The notes under the pieces were generated by a model. That model was given only the letters and a program-made list of their open reading frames with translations. It was not told where the DNA came from and ran no database searches. The position numbers were made by a program, and so were the translations under genes. A stretch of 64,000 nt of DNA. Source: an uncultured Eubacteriales bacterium. Lineage in GTDB: Bacteria; Bacillota; Clostridia; Peptostreptococcales; Anaerovoracaceae. The stretch lies in the NCBI GenBank assembly GCA_900545135.1, contig UQXL01000001.1, positions 62,001 through 126,000 of the forward strand. Reading direction: 5' to 3'. Positions within the stretch are counted from its first letter, which is position 1, and every line of letters starts with the position of its first letter. Below, in pieces: positions 1 to 7,947 of the stretch.

Positions 1-2
1 AG

Positions 3-611
3 GAAATGGAAAACGCCGGAGCGGACGGTCTCCTGATCGTCACTCCTTATTATAATAAATGTACAGATTCAGGTCTCATAGCTCATTACGAGACTATAGC
101 AGATAAAGTGTCGCTGCCTATAATAATGTATTCGGTGGCTTCAAGAACAGGAGTGAACATATCCCCTCGTATCGTCAAAATCCTCTCCGACCACCCGAAT
201 ATCGCCGGTATAAAAGAAGCTTCGGGCAATATTTCACAGATATGCGAAATCGCTGCCTGCGTAAGCGACAACTTCAGCCTTTATTCCGGCAACGACGACC
301 AGACTGTACCTATCCTCTCTCTGGGCGGTATAGGCTGTATATCGACCGTTTCAAACATAATACCTGCCAGATACTCCGCCATGATAGGCGAATATCTGAG
401 CGGCAGCTGGCGTAAGGCCGGACGTGAGCAGGTAGCCATCAAACCTCTGATAGACGCCGTATTCGCCGAGGTGAACCCGGTGCCTGTAAAGGCCGCCTTA
501 TCCATGATGGGCATGTGTTCAGCAGAATACAGGCTGCCTATGTGTCCGCCGAGCAACAAGACCCAGTATCTGCTCTACGACACGCTGCGTGAATTCGATC
601 TGGTGGAGTAG
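3..611 (+). CDS. dapA: 4-hydroxy-tetrahydrodipicolinate synthase, 3' part (5' end outside window)
   Basis: This is the C-terminal two thirds of a DapA-type aldolase, which condenses pyruvate with aspartate semialdehyde in the diaminopimelate/lysine pathway in the cytoplasm. The reading frame is open to the left edge, so the start lies outside the window. The TPYYNK motif with the proton-relay tyrosine is near residue 15 of the visible part. GIKEASG follows near residue 68 and carries the Schiff-base lysine (about residue 70). YSVASRTG replaces the more usual YNVPSRTG. The C-terminal helical domain with NPVPVK is complete. Two hairpins follow the stop, so this is probably the last gene of its unit. 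A sialate-lyase-type relative is possible but less likely because the spacing and motifs fit DapA. Confidence 0.9.
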   Translation, partial: EMENAGADGLLIVTPYYNKCTDSGLIAHYETIADKVSLPIIMYSVASRTGVNISPRIVKILSDHPNIAGIKEASGNISQICEIAACVSDNFSLYSGNDDQTVPILSLGGIGCISTVSNIIPARYSAMIGEYLSGSWRKAGREQVAIKPLIDAVFAEVNPVPVKAALSMMGMCSAEYRLPMCPPSNKTQYLLYDTLREFDLVE

Positions 612-672
612 TCCGCGCTCATCAATGGAAATGTGAGATGTAGAGGCGACAGACAGAATATATAAAAAGAAA

Positions 673-786
673 TGCTGCGGTATTTCCACAAACGCCGGGA
701 AGCCGCAGTATTTTGCAGTTTCTATATTAAAATCACAATTGAATATACCTAAGCCAAAACCGCCGGACGCTGCCGGCGGTTTTTCA
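673..786 (+). terminator. Two tandem hairpins behind dapA
   Basis: The first hairpin pairs CTGCGG with CCGCAG (about 673-708). The second pairs ACCGCCGG with CCGGCGGT (759-780) and is followed by TTTTC. The second is a good intrinsic terminator for dapA. Confidence 0.7.
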
Positions 787-839
787 GTTCTTTCCCATAA
801 TTAACGACAAAATATTTCTTTGAACCTTTTTCAGCGTAA

Positions 840-905
840 AAACAAAAAGAGCCTGAGCTCATACAGTTTTGTCATGTTTATCATGATTCGTATGAACTCA
901 GACTC
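840..905 (-). terminator. Intrinsic terminator of the VTC/DUF4956/beta-helix operon
   Basis: On the minus strand a 16-bp imperfect stem (890-905 with 849-864) ends in TTTTTGTTTTT. It lies just behind the stop of the 924-2756 gene. Confidence 0.7.
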
Positions 906-923
906 AAGCATCGTACTGATAAA

Positions 924-2756
924 TCAGCTGGCTTCAATTTCACCTGAAGACGAGCCTACTGTAACGGTATATGTCTCGCCTGACACTATATCAGGATCGC
1001 TGATGATGACCACGCTGAACGGCAGTTCCGGCGAATAGCTGACGATCTCATTGCCGTCTGCATCAGTCAAGACAATATTTGTCCCTGCAGACTGGGAACC
1101 TACGCTGACTGATATGACTCCCTGCTCCGAATCGCTGAAAGTCTGCGCCATGCCGGAAGCTCCCGTTCCGATGAACGTTCCGCCCGTGATAACTGCGCTG
1201 GTATCGTAGTCCAGCGTCGCCGTATCTCCCTGATTAGGTCCGGCCACGACTATATAACCGCCTGAAATAGTCACGGAACCGTTGGCGTCTATCCCGTCGC
1301 CGGAAGCGTTGATGTACAGGCTGCCGCCGGATATGACTATGCTTCCGTTGGAAGAGGCCATACCTCCGCCCATGCCTGCTTCTCCGACATCTGCAAACAT
1401 GCCGTCGCGTCCTCCCTCGGTGCCGCTGGAATCTGTTCCTCCTGCGGCGTTGAGTCCGTCGTCGCTGGCAACTATCGTGATGTCGCCGCCGAGTATTTCA
1501 AGCTCCAGAGCTTCCAAGCCCTCATAGCTCTCGGATATATCTATGGTGCATCCGTCGATGGTCATGGATTCGTCCGCATGGAAAGCGTCGTCTCCTGAGG
1601 CTATCTGGAAGTCGCCTCCCGTTACAGTAATATATACGTTGGAATGTACTGAATCGTCTGCTGAGTCGATGTTAAAGCTGCCCCCAGTGATAAGCATGCC
1701 GGCGGAAGCTTTGAGTCCTTTCATGCTGGTGCTGCTGTCTTCTGAATCCGCCTGCGCGGAAGATTGCGACGATAACTGTGATGATGGCTGCGATGATGAC
1801 TGAGGGATCATGGCCTGACCAGGCTCTCTTCCTCCTCCGCCGCGGAAATCTCCCCATGTATCTGAAGAACTCTTGCTTCCGTTCTCGCTTCCGCCTCCCG
1901 CCAGAAGATCAAAGACGCCGTCTGACACCTGCATATATGAACCTGCGCTTATACCGTCCCCCTCTGCTTCAAGGCTGAAGCTGCCGCCTGAAATATAGAC
2001 AAAGCCCAGAGAATCATCATCGTTGTTTTCCGAATGAATACCGTCCTTTCCCGTGTCAGCCGCAATATCGGTATCCCCTGTGATTCTTACGCTGTCGTTG
2101 GCATCCAGTCCGTGGGAAGCGGATTCAATGCTATACGTGCCTCCTGTAACAGCCAGATCATCTTTGCAGACTATGCCGTGTCCTGCAGGAGAAATCACTT
2201 CAAGGGAGCCTGAACCGTTCAAAGTGAGATCCTGCTTTGAGAAGATGACCGCGTCTATATTGTTATCGTCTATCTGTTCAAAGGTTCCGCCGTTTGAAAG
2301 GATGTTTTCCGTTCCATCTGCCAGAGAAACCAGCACCTTATCGGCTTCCGGCACATATATCGGAGCCGAAGTCTCACTGTTTATATCCGCACCTGCCAAG
2401 ACAAGATGTACTTTGGCGGTATCGGAAGCATTCACAACGATCATTCCGTCATTGAGCGTTCCGGAAATGACATAGGTCGCCTCTTCCGTAATCGTCACAG
2501 TCGAACCGTTTATCTCAACGCTGTCTGAAGAAGCTTCTGCCGAATCTCCATTAAGCTCTATCTGAACGCTGTCTTCATCATACTCCGTATTGTAATCCCA
2601 GTCGGTGAACATATCTTCATCTGTATATTCAAAATCCGCCTGAACGGTTTCAGCATCAGCAGACTTCTCGCCGCCTGCCGACTCCGTTTTTCCGCAGCCG
2701 CTCAGCAAGCACATTGTCAATGCCAAGCTCAAAATCAAAGATAACCATTTTTTCAT
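924..2756 (-). CDS. Carbohydrate-binding beta-helix lipoprotein (Cthe_2159/DUF4353-like)
   Basis: This 610-residue exported lipoprotein starts with a lysine-containing signal sequence and a lipobox, LLSGC, near residue 20, so it should be anchored to the outer face of the membrane. The body consists of repeating GGxxxI / GDDGI turns typical of the parallel beta-helix carbohydrate-binding family of which Cthe_2159 is the known member. A Ser/Gln-rich linker sits at about residues 320-350. A strong ribosome site (AAAGGAGG) precedes the ATG. It is the last gene of a three-gene unit with a DUF4956 membrane protein and a VTC-domain protein, a combination seen in other Firmicutes. A role in the cell envelope or surface polymers is inferred; no substrate can be assigned. 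Confidence 0.8.
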   Translation of the reverse strand: MKKWLSLILSLALTMCLLSGCGKTESAGGEKSADAETVQADFEYTDEDMFTDWDYNTEYDEDSVQIELNGDSAEASSDSVEINGSTVTITEEATYVISGTLNDGMIVVNASDTAKVHLVLAGADINSETSAPIYVPEADKVLVSLADGTENILSNGGTFEQIDDNNIDAVIFSKQDLTLNGSGSLEVISPAGHGIVCKDDLAVTGGTYSIESASHGLDANDSVRITGDTDIAADTGKDGIHSENNDDDSLGFVYISGGSFSLEAEGDGISAGSYMQVSDGVFDLLAGGGSENGSKSSSDTWGDFRGGGGREPGQAMIPQSSSQPSSQLSSQSSAQADSEDSSTSMKGLKASAGMLITGGSFNIDSADDSVHSNVYITVTGGDFQIASGDDAFHADESMTIDGCTIDISESYEGLEALELEILGGDITIVASDDGLNAAGGTDSSGTEGGRDGMFADVGEAGMGGGMASSNGSIVISGGSLYINASGDGIDANGSVTISGGYIVVAGPNQGDTATLDYDTSAVITGGTFIGTGASGMAQTFSDSEQGVISVSVGSQSAGTNIVLTDADGNEIVSYSPELPFSVVIISDPDIVSGETYTVTVGSSSGEIEAS

Positions 2757-2777
2757 AAATATGCCCCTCCTTTCGAG

Positions 2778-3473
2778 CTACAGCTCTGACACGGTGTTTT
2801 CCTGCCTGGAAACTGATATTTCAAGGTTTCCGTTGCGGCAGCGCAGCTTGTCGACCATTTCCTTTTCTTTTTCCGCATCGCGCAAAGTTACCTGGTAAGT
2901 CAGGCGGAACATGCTGCCCATATTGGTGGTCTTAACGTGAACCAGCTCGCAGGCGGAAGTATATATTTTGAAAATGTCATCAAAAACTCCCGTGTAATCC
3001 AAATCCTCCGGGATGGTTACAGTCAGCGTTTTATATATTGCCGCATTTTTCTTTGCTCCCAGGTCTGTCCTGTTGTAAAGCAGAAACATCAGGCACATGA
3101 CGACTGTAAACAGGACGGCAAATCCAAGGTATCCCATACCTGTTATGAGTCCTGCTCCCATGGCCAGGAACAAGGCACAAATTTCTTTGGCAGTACCCGG
3201 CACAGACCGAAAGCGCACAAGATTAAAAGCTCCGGCAACCGCCACTCCCGTGCCTACGTTGCCGTTGACCAGCATGATCACCACGCATACCACTGCGGGC
3301 AAGAGCGCCAAAGTAACGACGAAGCTCTTGGTATAGCGGCTGCGGAACATATATGCAAAGGCCATCGCCAGTCCCAATATGAGTGAAAATACCAGACATA
3401 GTACAAAGTCAGTCACGCTTATGACCTGCGTAAGGTCGGTATCAAACAGACCGTTAAAAATATTATTAAACAT
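2778..3473 (-). CDS. DUF4956 family integral membrane protein
   Basis: This 231-residue protein has about four hydrophobic helices in residues 20-135, including an RFR motif in the loop after the third, followed by a soluble C-terminal domain of about 90 residues rich in charged residues. This is the usual DUF4956 layout, and the family is of unknown function. Its ATG overlaps the end of the VTC-domain gene by 8 bp, which suggests translational coupling, and it is followed after 21 bp by the beta-helix lipoprotein gene. DUF4956 proteins commonly sit beside VTC-domain proteins, so a joint role at the membrane, possibly with polyphosphate or a surface polymer, is inferred. Confidence 0.8.
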   Translation of the reverse strand: MFNNIFNGLFDTDLTQVISVTDFVLCLVFSLILGLAMAFAYMFRSRYTKSFVVTLALLPAVVCVVIMLVNGNVGTGVAVAGAFNLVRFRSVPGTAKEICALFLAMGAGLITGMGYLGFAVLFTVVMCLMFLLYNRTDLGAKKNAAIYKTLTVTIPEDLDYTGVFDDIFKIYTSACELVHVKTTNMGSMFRLTYQVTLRDAEKEKEMVDKLRCRNGNLEISVSRQENTVSEL

Positions 3474-4188
3474 TATATATACCCTCCCTTTTCAATTCCG
3501 GATAGATAAGATTCCTGTATGCCGTACCGTATTTTGAGAAAGACATCTTGTAGATGTGCTCTTCTGAAAGAGTCTTGCTCATCCACATTGGAATACCACC
3601 GGAACATTTTATTTCCATCAGAGTCTTCCCCTCAGGCAGCAGAGGCACGCCGTATATTTCACTTTCCAGGGACATATCTTTTTGCCGCGCGAGAATATTA
3701 TCGTCAAAGGTGACGCGAAAATCGGATTTATCTTTGGCGCAAAACGCTTCTCTTTCATAAGAGATAAATGCCGCAGGCTGAAGATTCTGGTAATATGAGA
3801 TGAAATAATCGACTTCCTCTGATATCTGGTTATGCATGCAGTGCAAATGTTCGCCGCATACCCAGCGCATGGCTGCTTCTTCCGGCATGGAAAGCCGTCT
3901 TTTGTACACGACGTTTTTGTATTTCTTTTTCAGCTCCACGAATACGTCGCTGTCAGGGTCAGCATGGCAGTAACTGCGTATCCTGAGTTTCTCCTTATAC
4001 GCTGGCTTTTCGATGGAACGGCGTATCAGCCTGTAATTATCGGTGTCAAAATAGACGTTGCGAATCGTCACGCGTCCGTACTGATCCGGCGACATGTGAT
4101 TTTCCATCGCTGACAGCACTTTTTTCTTTTGCTCCGCTGTCAGCATATATTTCAGTTCATAACGTTTAAAAACCGTCTGAAACCCCAT
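3466..4188 (-). CDS. VTC-domain protein (polyphosphate polymerase-like)
   Basis: This 240-residue cytoplasmic protein matches the VTC/CYTH tunnel fold. The basic RYELKYML stretch is near the N-terminus, followed by NVYFDTDNYRLIRRS, KEKLRIRSY, a lysine-rich FVELKKKYK strand, SYEREAF and a C-terminal LMEIKCSG. These charged strands bind phosphate chains in yeast Vtc4. Whether this bacterial member makes polyphosphate is not known. It is first in its operon, and an AGGAGGA ribosome site precedes the ATG. Its promoter carries the same operator as the adjacent two-component system, so the response regulator at 5537-6214 probably controls it. Confidence 0.8.
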   Translation of the reverse strand: MGFQTVFKRYELKYMLTAEQKKKVLSAMENHMSPDQYGRVTIRNVYFDTDNYRLIRRSIEKPAYKEKLRIRSYCHADPDSDVFVELKKKYKNVVYKRRLSMPEEAAMRWVCGEHLHCMHNQISEEVDYFISYYQNLQPAAFISYEREAFCAKDKSDFRVTFDDNILARQKDMSLESEIYGVPLLPEGKTLMEIKCSGGIPMWMSKTLSEEHIYKMSFSKYGTAYRNLIYPELKREGIYNV

Positions 4189-4219
4189 AAAAAAGTCCTC
4201 CTGTATTTCTGATGGCCTC

Positions 4220-4252
4220 AGTATACAGGAGGAAGATTGAACTAATATTGAA
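4220..4252 (-). promoter_or_regulatory. Putative response-regulator-dependent promoter of the VTC operon
   Basis: The -10 box TATACT (4220-4225, minus strand) lies 10 bp from a direct repeat that reads ATTGAA-N5-ATTGAA on the plus strand (4236-4252, period 11 bp). No good -35 box is present; the repeats occupy that place, as at OmpR/PhoB-type activated promoters. The geometry equals that at 6233-6265. Confidence 0.65.
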
Positions 4253-4272
4253 TATTTTTAATAATTTAAAAA

Positions 4273-5544
4273 TTATTTTTTCGCAGTGTTCTTGTTCTGT
4301 GTGTGACTCTTAGTCTGCAGGGGAATTTTGGCGTAAAATTCTATCTTTCCGCCGCCGCAGCGAACATCGATCGTTCCCTTATGAGATGTCACTATAGCCT
4401 TGGCAATCGCAAGACCCAGACCGTAATGGCCGCATTCCCCTGTCCTTGCCTCATCTGACCTGTAAAACCTCTCGAACAGCAGCTGCTTCTGCTCCGGCGG
4501 TATTTCTTTTCCTGAGTTGAAGACGGACAATACGGCGCAGTTCTTTTCTCTTTTGAGTGTAAGCTCTATTTCATTCTCATCGCTGTGCCTGATGGCATTA
4601 TCCAGCAAAATGGACGTAAGCTGTTTAAGCTGCAGGCTGTTTCCGCTGACGGCGATGTCCTCTTCGATGTCGCTTTTTAAGGTCAGTCCATTTTCGAAAG
4701 CCACTGTTTCAAAGGGCAGCGTCTCACCGTACACGAGCCGGCTCAGGTCTATCGTTTCGGCGGTTGAAGCGGCGTTTTCAGCCCTGGCTAAATCAAGCAG
4801 CTGACTGATCAGCGCCGACATGCGTTCGTTTTCATAGCGTATGTTGGCCAGCCACTTATTCTCACCTATCTGGCGGGAAAGCACCTCGATATTGGCGTTG
4901 ACTACGGCCACCGGGGTTTTCAATTCGTGGCCTGCGTCGGAAACGAACTGTTTCTGCTTCTGATAGCTCTCTTCCAGCGGTGAAACGATCCTGTCTGCAA
5001 GATATCTGGCCAAAAAGAACAGTCCTGCAAGGGCTATTCCTCCGAAGAGCAGCGTATAGCTGAGCAGTGTCCCTGCGTTATCCCAAAAGACGGTATTGTC
5101 CAAAAAAGCCACCAGATAATACTCGCCCTTATCTTCTGCCCTGAATATCAGCGAGCCTATGGTTCCCTCTGCCTTTTCGCCCGCAAGTATTTCCTCCGCC
5201 ATCTCTATCAAATCTTCTTCGTTGATGGTTGAAATGTCTGCCGTATCGACTTTCAGCACTTGGCCGCTTTTTGCTACTGCGACGGAATAGAAAGTTGAAA
5301 GCTCCAGTATCGGAGGAGCTTCAGGGCGGCCGCCGAACTTGTCTCTGGGAACTTCTCTATCGGGAGCCGCGTCAGTGCCGGCTGACAGATTGTATTCGCT
5401 GACATACTGCCTGAGCATCTGCTGGTTTTCGCCGGTCATTTCCACATAGCTTGAAATGTATATGATTAAAAAAGTTCCGACCAGAAGCATTATCAGAACG
5501 GAGAGAATCGCCGCTACTATTTTACGCCTTGACTTTTTAAACAT
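4273..5544 (-). CDS. Membrane sensor histidine kinase
   Basis: This 423-residue kinase has a first transmembrane helix at about residues 11-32, an extracytoplasmic sensor region of about 120 residues, a second helix at about 155-180, a HisKA domain with the phosphorylation motif AGHELKTPVAV, and a HATPase domain with DNAIRHS (N box) and GHYGLGLAIAKAI (G box). It overlaps the upstream response-regulator gene by 8 bp and forms a classic pair with it. The signal is unknown. The unit lies directly upstream of the VTC/DUF4956/beta-helix operon, which carries the same operator, so this sensor probably controls that surface-polymer module. Confidence 0.9.
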   Translation of the reverse strand: MFKKSRRKIVAAILSVLIMLLVGTFLIIYISSYVEMTGENQQMLRQYVSEYNLSAGTDAAPDREVPRDKFGGRPEAPPILELSTFYSVAVAKSGQVLKVDTADISTINEEDLIEMAEEILAGEKAEGTIGSLIFRAEDKGEYYLVAFLDNTVFWDNAGTLLSYTLLFGGIALAGLFFLARYLADRIVSPLEESYQKQKQFVSDAGHELKTPVAVVNANIEVLSRQIGENKWLANIRYENERMSALISQLLDLARAENAASTAETIDLSRLVYGETLPFETVAFENGLTLKSDIEEDIAVSGNSLQLKQLTSILLDNAIRHSDENEIELTLKREKNCAVLSVFNSGKEIPPEQKQLLFERFYRSDEARTGECGHYGLGLAIAKAIVTSHKGTIDVRCGGGKIEFYAKIPLQTKSHTQNKNTAKK

Positions 5545-6214
5545 CGCCGTACCTCAATTCATATCCGACTCCCCGCACCGCTTTTATCTCTGTCTTGGAT
5601 TTTACAAAGCTGAGTTTTTTGCGGGCAAAGGAAAGATATACTTCTACATTGTTATATTCCGCGTCGTTTTCATATCCCCATATCTTTACGGCCAGCTGCT
5701 CTCTCGTCAGTATGCGCCCCTGATTTGCAATCAGGTATTCTAAAAGCCTGAATTCTTTTTCTGAAAGGCGCACGCTTGCTTCTTTGCATATAAGAGCCGA
5801 AGTATCCACCTCCAGCCTGATGTCGCCGAAAGAAAGAGCTCCGTCCGGCGTATTGATACTGCGCCTCACAAGAGCCCGGAGCCTGGCCAGCAGTTCTTTC
5901 GTCATGAACGGCTTGGTCAGATAATCGTCTGCTCCGCAGTCGAGCCCCATCACCTTATCATCCAGCTCGCTTTTGGCTGTCAGCATGAGTATAGGAGTTT
6001 TGATGTTTTTTCTGCGTAAATCCGAGGCTATCTCAAAGCCGTTTTTATGCGGCAGCATAACGTCGAGGATTATCAGGTCGTATATGCCGCTTTCAGCCGC
6101 ATACAATCCCTCGGCTCCGTCGGCGTAATGATCAACGTCGTATTTTTCAAGACGCAGTATCTCGCAGAGGGCCTGCGCCATTCGTTTCTCATCTTCAACA
6201 AGTAAAAGTTTCAT
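5537..6214 (-). CDS. OmpR/PhoB-family response regulator
   Basis: This 225-residue regulator has an N-terminal receiver domain (acidic pair EDEKR, phospho-acceptor aspartate in LIILDVMLP, conserved lysine in TKPFMTKE) and a C-terminal winged-helix DNA-binding domain (LSEKEFRLLEYL, VRGVGYEL). It is cotranscribed with the histidine kinase. Regulators of this class bind direct repeats spaced about 11 bp. Such repeats are found 35 bp upstream of its own start and again upstream of the VTC operon, which implies autoregulation and control of that operon. Confidence 0.92.
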   Translation of the reverse strand: MKLLLVEDEKRMAQALCEILRLEKYDVDHYADGAEGLYAAESGIYDLIILDVMLPHKNGFEIASDLRRKNIKTPILMLTAKSELDDKVMGLDCGADDYLTKPFMTKELLARLRALVRRSINTPDGALSFGDIRLEVDTSALICKEASVRLSEKEFRLLEYLIANQGRILTREQLAVKIWGYENDAEYNNVEVYLSFARKKLSFVKSKTEIKAVRGVGYELRYGDV

Positions 6215-6232
6215 AAATATGCCTCCAGCGTC

Positions 6233-6265
6233 ATTATACAGAAAAAAGATTGAAGAATTATTGAA
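6233..6265 (-). promoter_or_regulatory. Putative autoregulated promoter of the two-component system
   Basis: The minus-strand -10 box TATAAT (6233-6238) is 10 bp from ATTGAA-N5-ATTGAA (6249-6265, plus-strand reading). Sequence and spacing match the site at 4220-4252, including a shared AAGATTGAA core. Confidence 0.65.
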
Positions 6266-6332
6266 GTTTGCATGCTTTTATGACTGATGCTTTTCTTTCG
6301 CCCTTCTCTAAATTCTTTTTCAGCTGAAAATA

Positions 6333-6358
6333 CAAAAACGGCAGACATACGTCTGCCG
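6333..6358 (-). terminator. Terminator behind rpmF
   Basis: An 8-bp perfect stem, CGGCAGAC with GTCTGCCG, is followed on the minus strand by TTTTTGT. Confidence 0.85.
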
Positions 6359-6373
6359 CTCGGTAAACTCATC

Positions 6374-6556
6374 TTAAGCCTCTGCCTTTACAACTTCCTT
6401 GCCGTCATAGTAGTTGCAGTTAGGGCAAACTCTATGAGGAAGTTTAGGTTCATGACATTGTGGACAAACTGAAAGTCCAGGTGCAGTCATCTTCATATTA
6501 GCAGATTTTCTCTTATCTCTTCTGGCTTTTGACGTTTTTCTCTTAGGTACTGCCAT
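6374..6556 (-). CDS. rpmF: 50S ribosomal protein L32
   Basis: This 60-residue protein begins MAVPKRKTSKARRDKRKS, the L32 signature, and keeps the four cysteines of the zinc ribbon (CPQC and CPNC). It is the zinc-binding form of L32, a small protein of the large ribosomal subunit. In many Firmicutes rpmF follows a DUF177 (YceD) gene; here that gene is absent and ackA lies upstream. It has its own promoter with a TTGACA box between ackA and rpmF, and a strong terminator follows. Confidence 0.97.
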   Translation of the reverse strand: MAVPKRKTSKARRDKRKSANMKMTAPGLSVCPQCHEPKLPHRVCPNCNYYDGKEVVKAEA

Positions 6557-6589
6557 GTTTTACACCTCCTTTATATCGTCAACTGCTTA

Positions 6590-6619
6590 AGTATATACTT
6601 AAGTCACGTGTTTTGTCAA
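6590..6619 (-). promoter_or_regulatory. SigA promoter of rpmF overlapping an 18-bp palindrome
   Basis: TTGACA (6614-6619) is 18 bp from TATACT (6590-6595); TATATA at 16 bp is an alternative. The -10 region lies within the perfect palindrome CTTAAGTATATACTTAAG (6586-6603). Confidence 0.65.
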
Positions 6620-6628
6620 CAACTTTTT

Positions 6629-7834
6629 TTAAATTGCTTTTCCTGTAACGATGTCGTAAGTATCTCTTGCGATCATCAGCTCTTCGTTGGTAGGTATGAG
6701 AAGAAGCTTAACTCTTGCGTCGTCGGCTGAGATTATAGTTTCCTTGCCTCTTACCTTGTTCTTCACAGGATCCAGCTTGATTCCCAGGTTACCCAAGTTA
6801 TCGCAGATGATTTCTCTCATCGAAACGTCGTTTTCTCCTACGCCGGCAGTAAATATTATGGCGTCTACGCCGTTCATCTCAGCGATGTAAGCTCCGATGT
6901 AGAACCTTACCTTATGGGCGAAAACTTTCAGCGCCAGGGCAGCTCTTTCATTGCCCTCTGCAACTGCCTCCTCCAAATCTCTGAAGTCACTGGAAACGCC
7001 GGAGATACCCAGCACGCCGGACTTCTTGTTGAGTATATCGTTGGCCTTGCCCTGAGGCAGGTTTTCCTTTTCTCTGATATAAGTAACGATGGCCGGGTCG
7101 ATATCTCCGCTCCTGGTTCCCATTACGAGACCCTCAAGCGGTGTGAATCCCATCGAAGTATCTATGCACTTGCCTCTCTTTATGGCGGATACTGAAGCTC
7201 CGTTTCCCAGGTGGCATGTTATCAGCTTCAGGTCGTCCAGGCTGGTGTTGAGCATCTTTGAAGCTCTTTCAGCCACATATTTGTGTGAAGTTCCGTGGAA
7301 GCCGTATCTTCTGATTCCGTACTTTTCATAGTATTCATAAGGAATAGCGTAAATATATGATTCAGGCGGCATGGTCTGATGGAAAGCCGTATCGAATACG
7401 CCAACCATAGGAGTGCTCGGCATCAGCTGTTTGCAGGCCGCTATACCTAAAAGGTTAGGCGGATTGTGCAGAGGCGCCAGTTCTACGCAGTCTTCCAGCG
7501 TTTTGATTACTTCATCGGTAATCAAAACTGACTTGGAGAATTTTTCTCCGGCGTGAACTACTCTGTGTCCTACCGCTCCTATCTCGTCCATGGACTTGAC
7601 AACGCCGTGTTCCTTGTCCTGGATCGCTGCCAGCACCTGCTCTATGGCGTCCTTGTGGTCTTTCATAGGAACTTCTTTCTTGACCTTGTCCATTCCTATC
7701 TTTTCATGAGTTATAACTGAGCCATCCATTCCGATTCTCTCAACGAGGCCTTTGCAGAGCAAAGATTCATTTGTCATATCGAGAACCTGATACTTCAGCG
7801 ATGAGCTGCCGCAATTGATTACTAAAACTTTCAT
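6629..7834 (-). CDS. ackA: Acetate kinase
   Basis: This 401-residue enzyme interconverts acetyl phosphate plus ADP and acetate plus ATP and is the usual ATP-yielding end of fermentation in anaerobes. It has the N-terminal NCGSSSLKYQ motif, RYGFHGTSHKYV with the catalytic region, HLGNGAS, DTSMGFTPLEGL, GTRSGDIDP and the C-terminal FTAGVGEN. Length and motifs are those of a complete enzyme. No pta gene is adjacent. A promoter lies at 7877-7905, and rpmF downstream has its own promoter. Confidence 0.97.
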   Translation of the reverse strand: MKVLVINCGSSSLKYQVLDMTNESLLCKGLVERIGMDGSVITHEKIGMDKVKKEVPMKDHKDAIEQVLAAIQDKEHGVVKSMDEIGAVGHRVVHAGEKFSKSVLITDEVIKTLEDCVELAPLHNPPNLLGIAACKQLMPSTPMVGVFDTAFHQTMPPESYIYAIPYEYYEKYGIRRYGFHGTSHKYVAERASKMLNTSLDDLKLITCHLGNGASVSAIKRGKCIDTSMGFTPLEGLVMGTRSGDIDPAIVTYIREKENLPQGKANDILNKKSGVLGISGVSSDFRDLEEAVAEGNERAALALKVFAHKVRFYIGAYIAEMNGVDAIIFTAGVGENDVSMREIICDNLGNLGIKLDPVKNKVRGKETIISADDARVKLLLIPTNEELMIARDTYDIVTGKAI

Positions 7835-7876
7835 ATCTATCCTCCATACAAAATTCTGAACGATTTAACCTTATAT

Positions 7877-7905
7877 ATTATAAATAAAATCCCTTGAAAT
7901 TGCAA
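7877..7905 (-). promoter_or_regulatory. Promoter of ackA
   Basis: TTGCAA (7900-7905), 17 bp, TATAAT (7877-7882) on the minus strand. It overlaps the terminator hairpin of the upstream operon. Confidence 0.55.
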
Positions 7906-7916
7906 GGGATTTTAAG
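7888..7916 (-). terminator. Terminator behind the deacylase gene
   Basis: AAAATCCCTT pairs with AAGGGATTTT around an 8-base loop. The hairpin is A-rich on one side and T-rich on the other, so it can act in either direction. Confidence 0.7.
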
Positions 7917-7947
7917 CACAATTATGTCAAATTGCCATATTTTAAAA

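Noticed and set aside
4188..4230. Hairpin TCCTCCTGTAT/ATACAGGAGGA that could hide the ribosome site of the VTC gene
   Set aside because: The distal arm overlaps the putative -10 box, so mRNA from that promoter would not contain it; it could form only in readthrough RNA.
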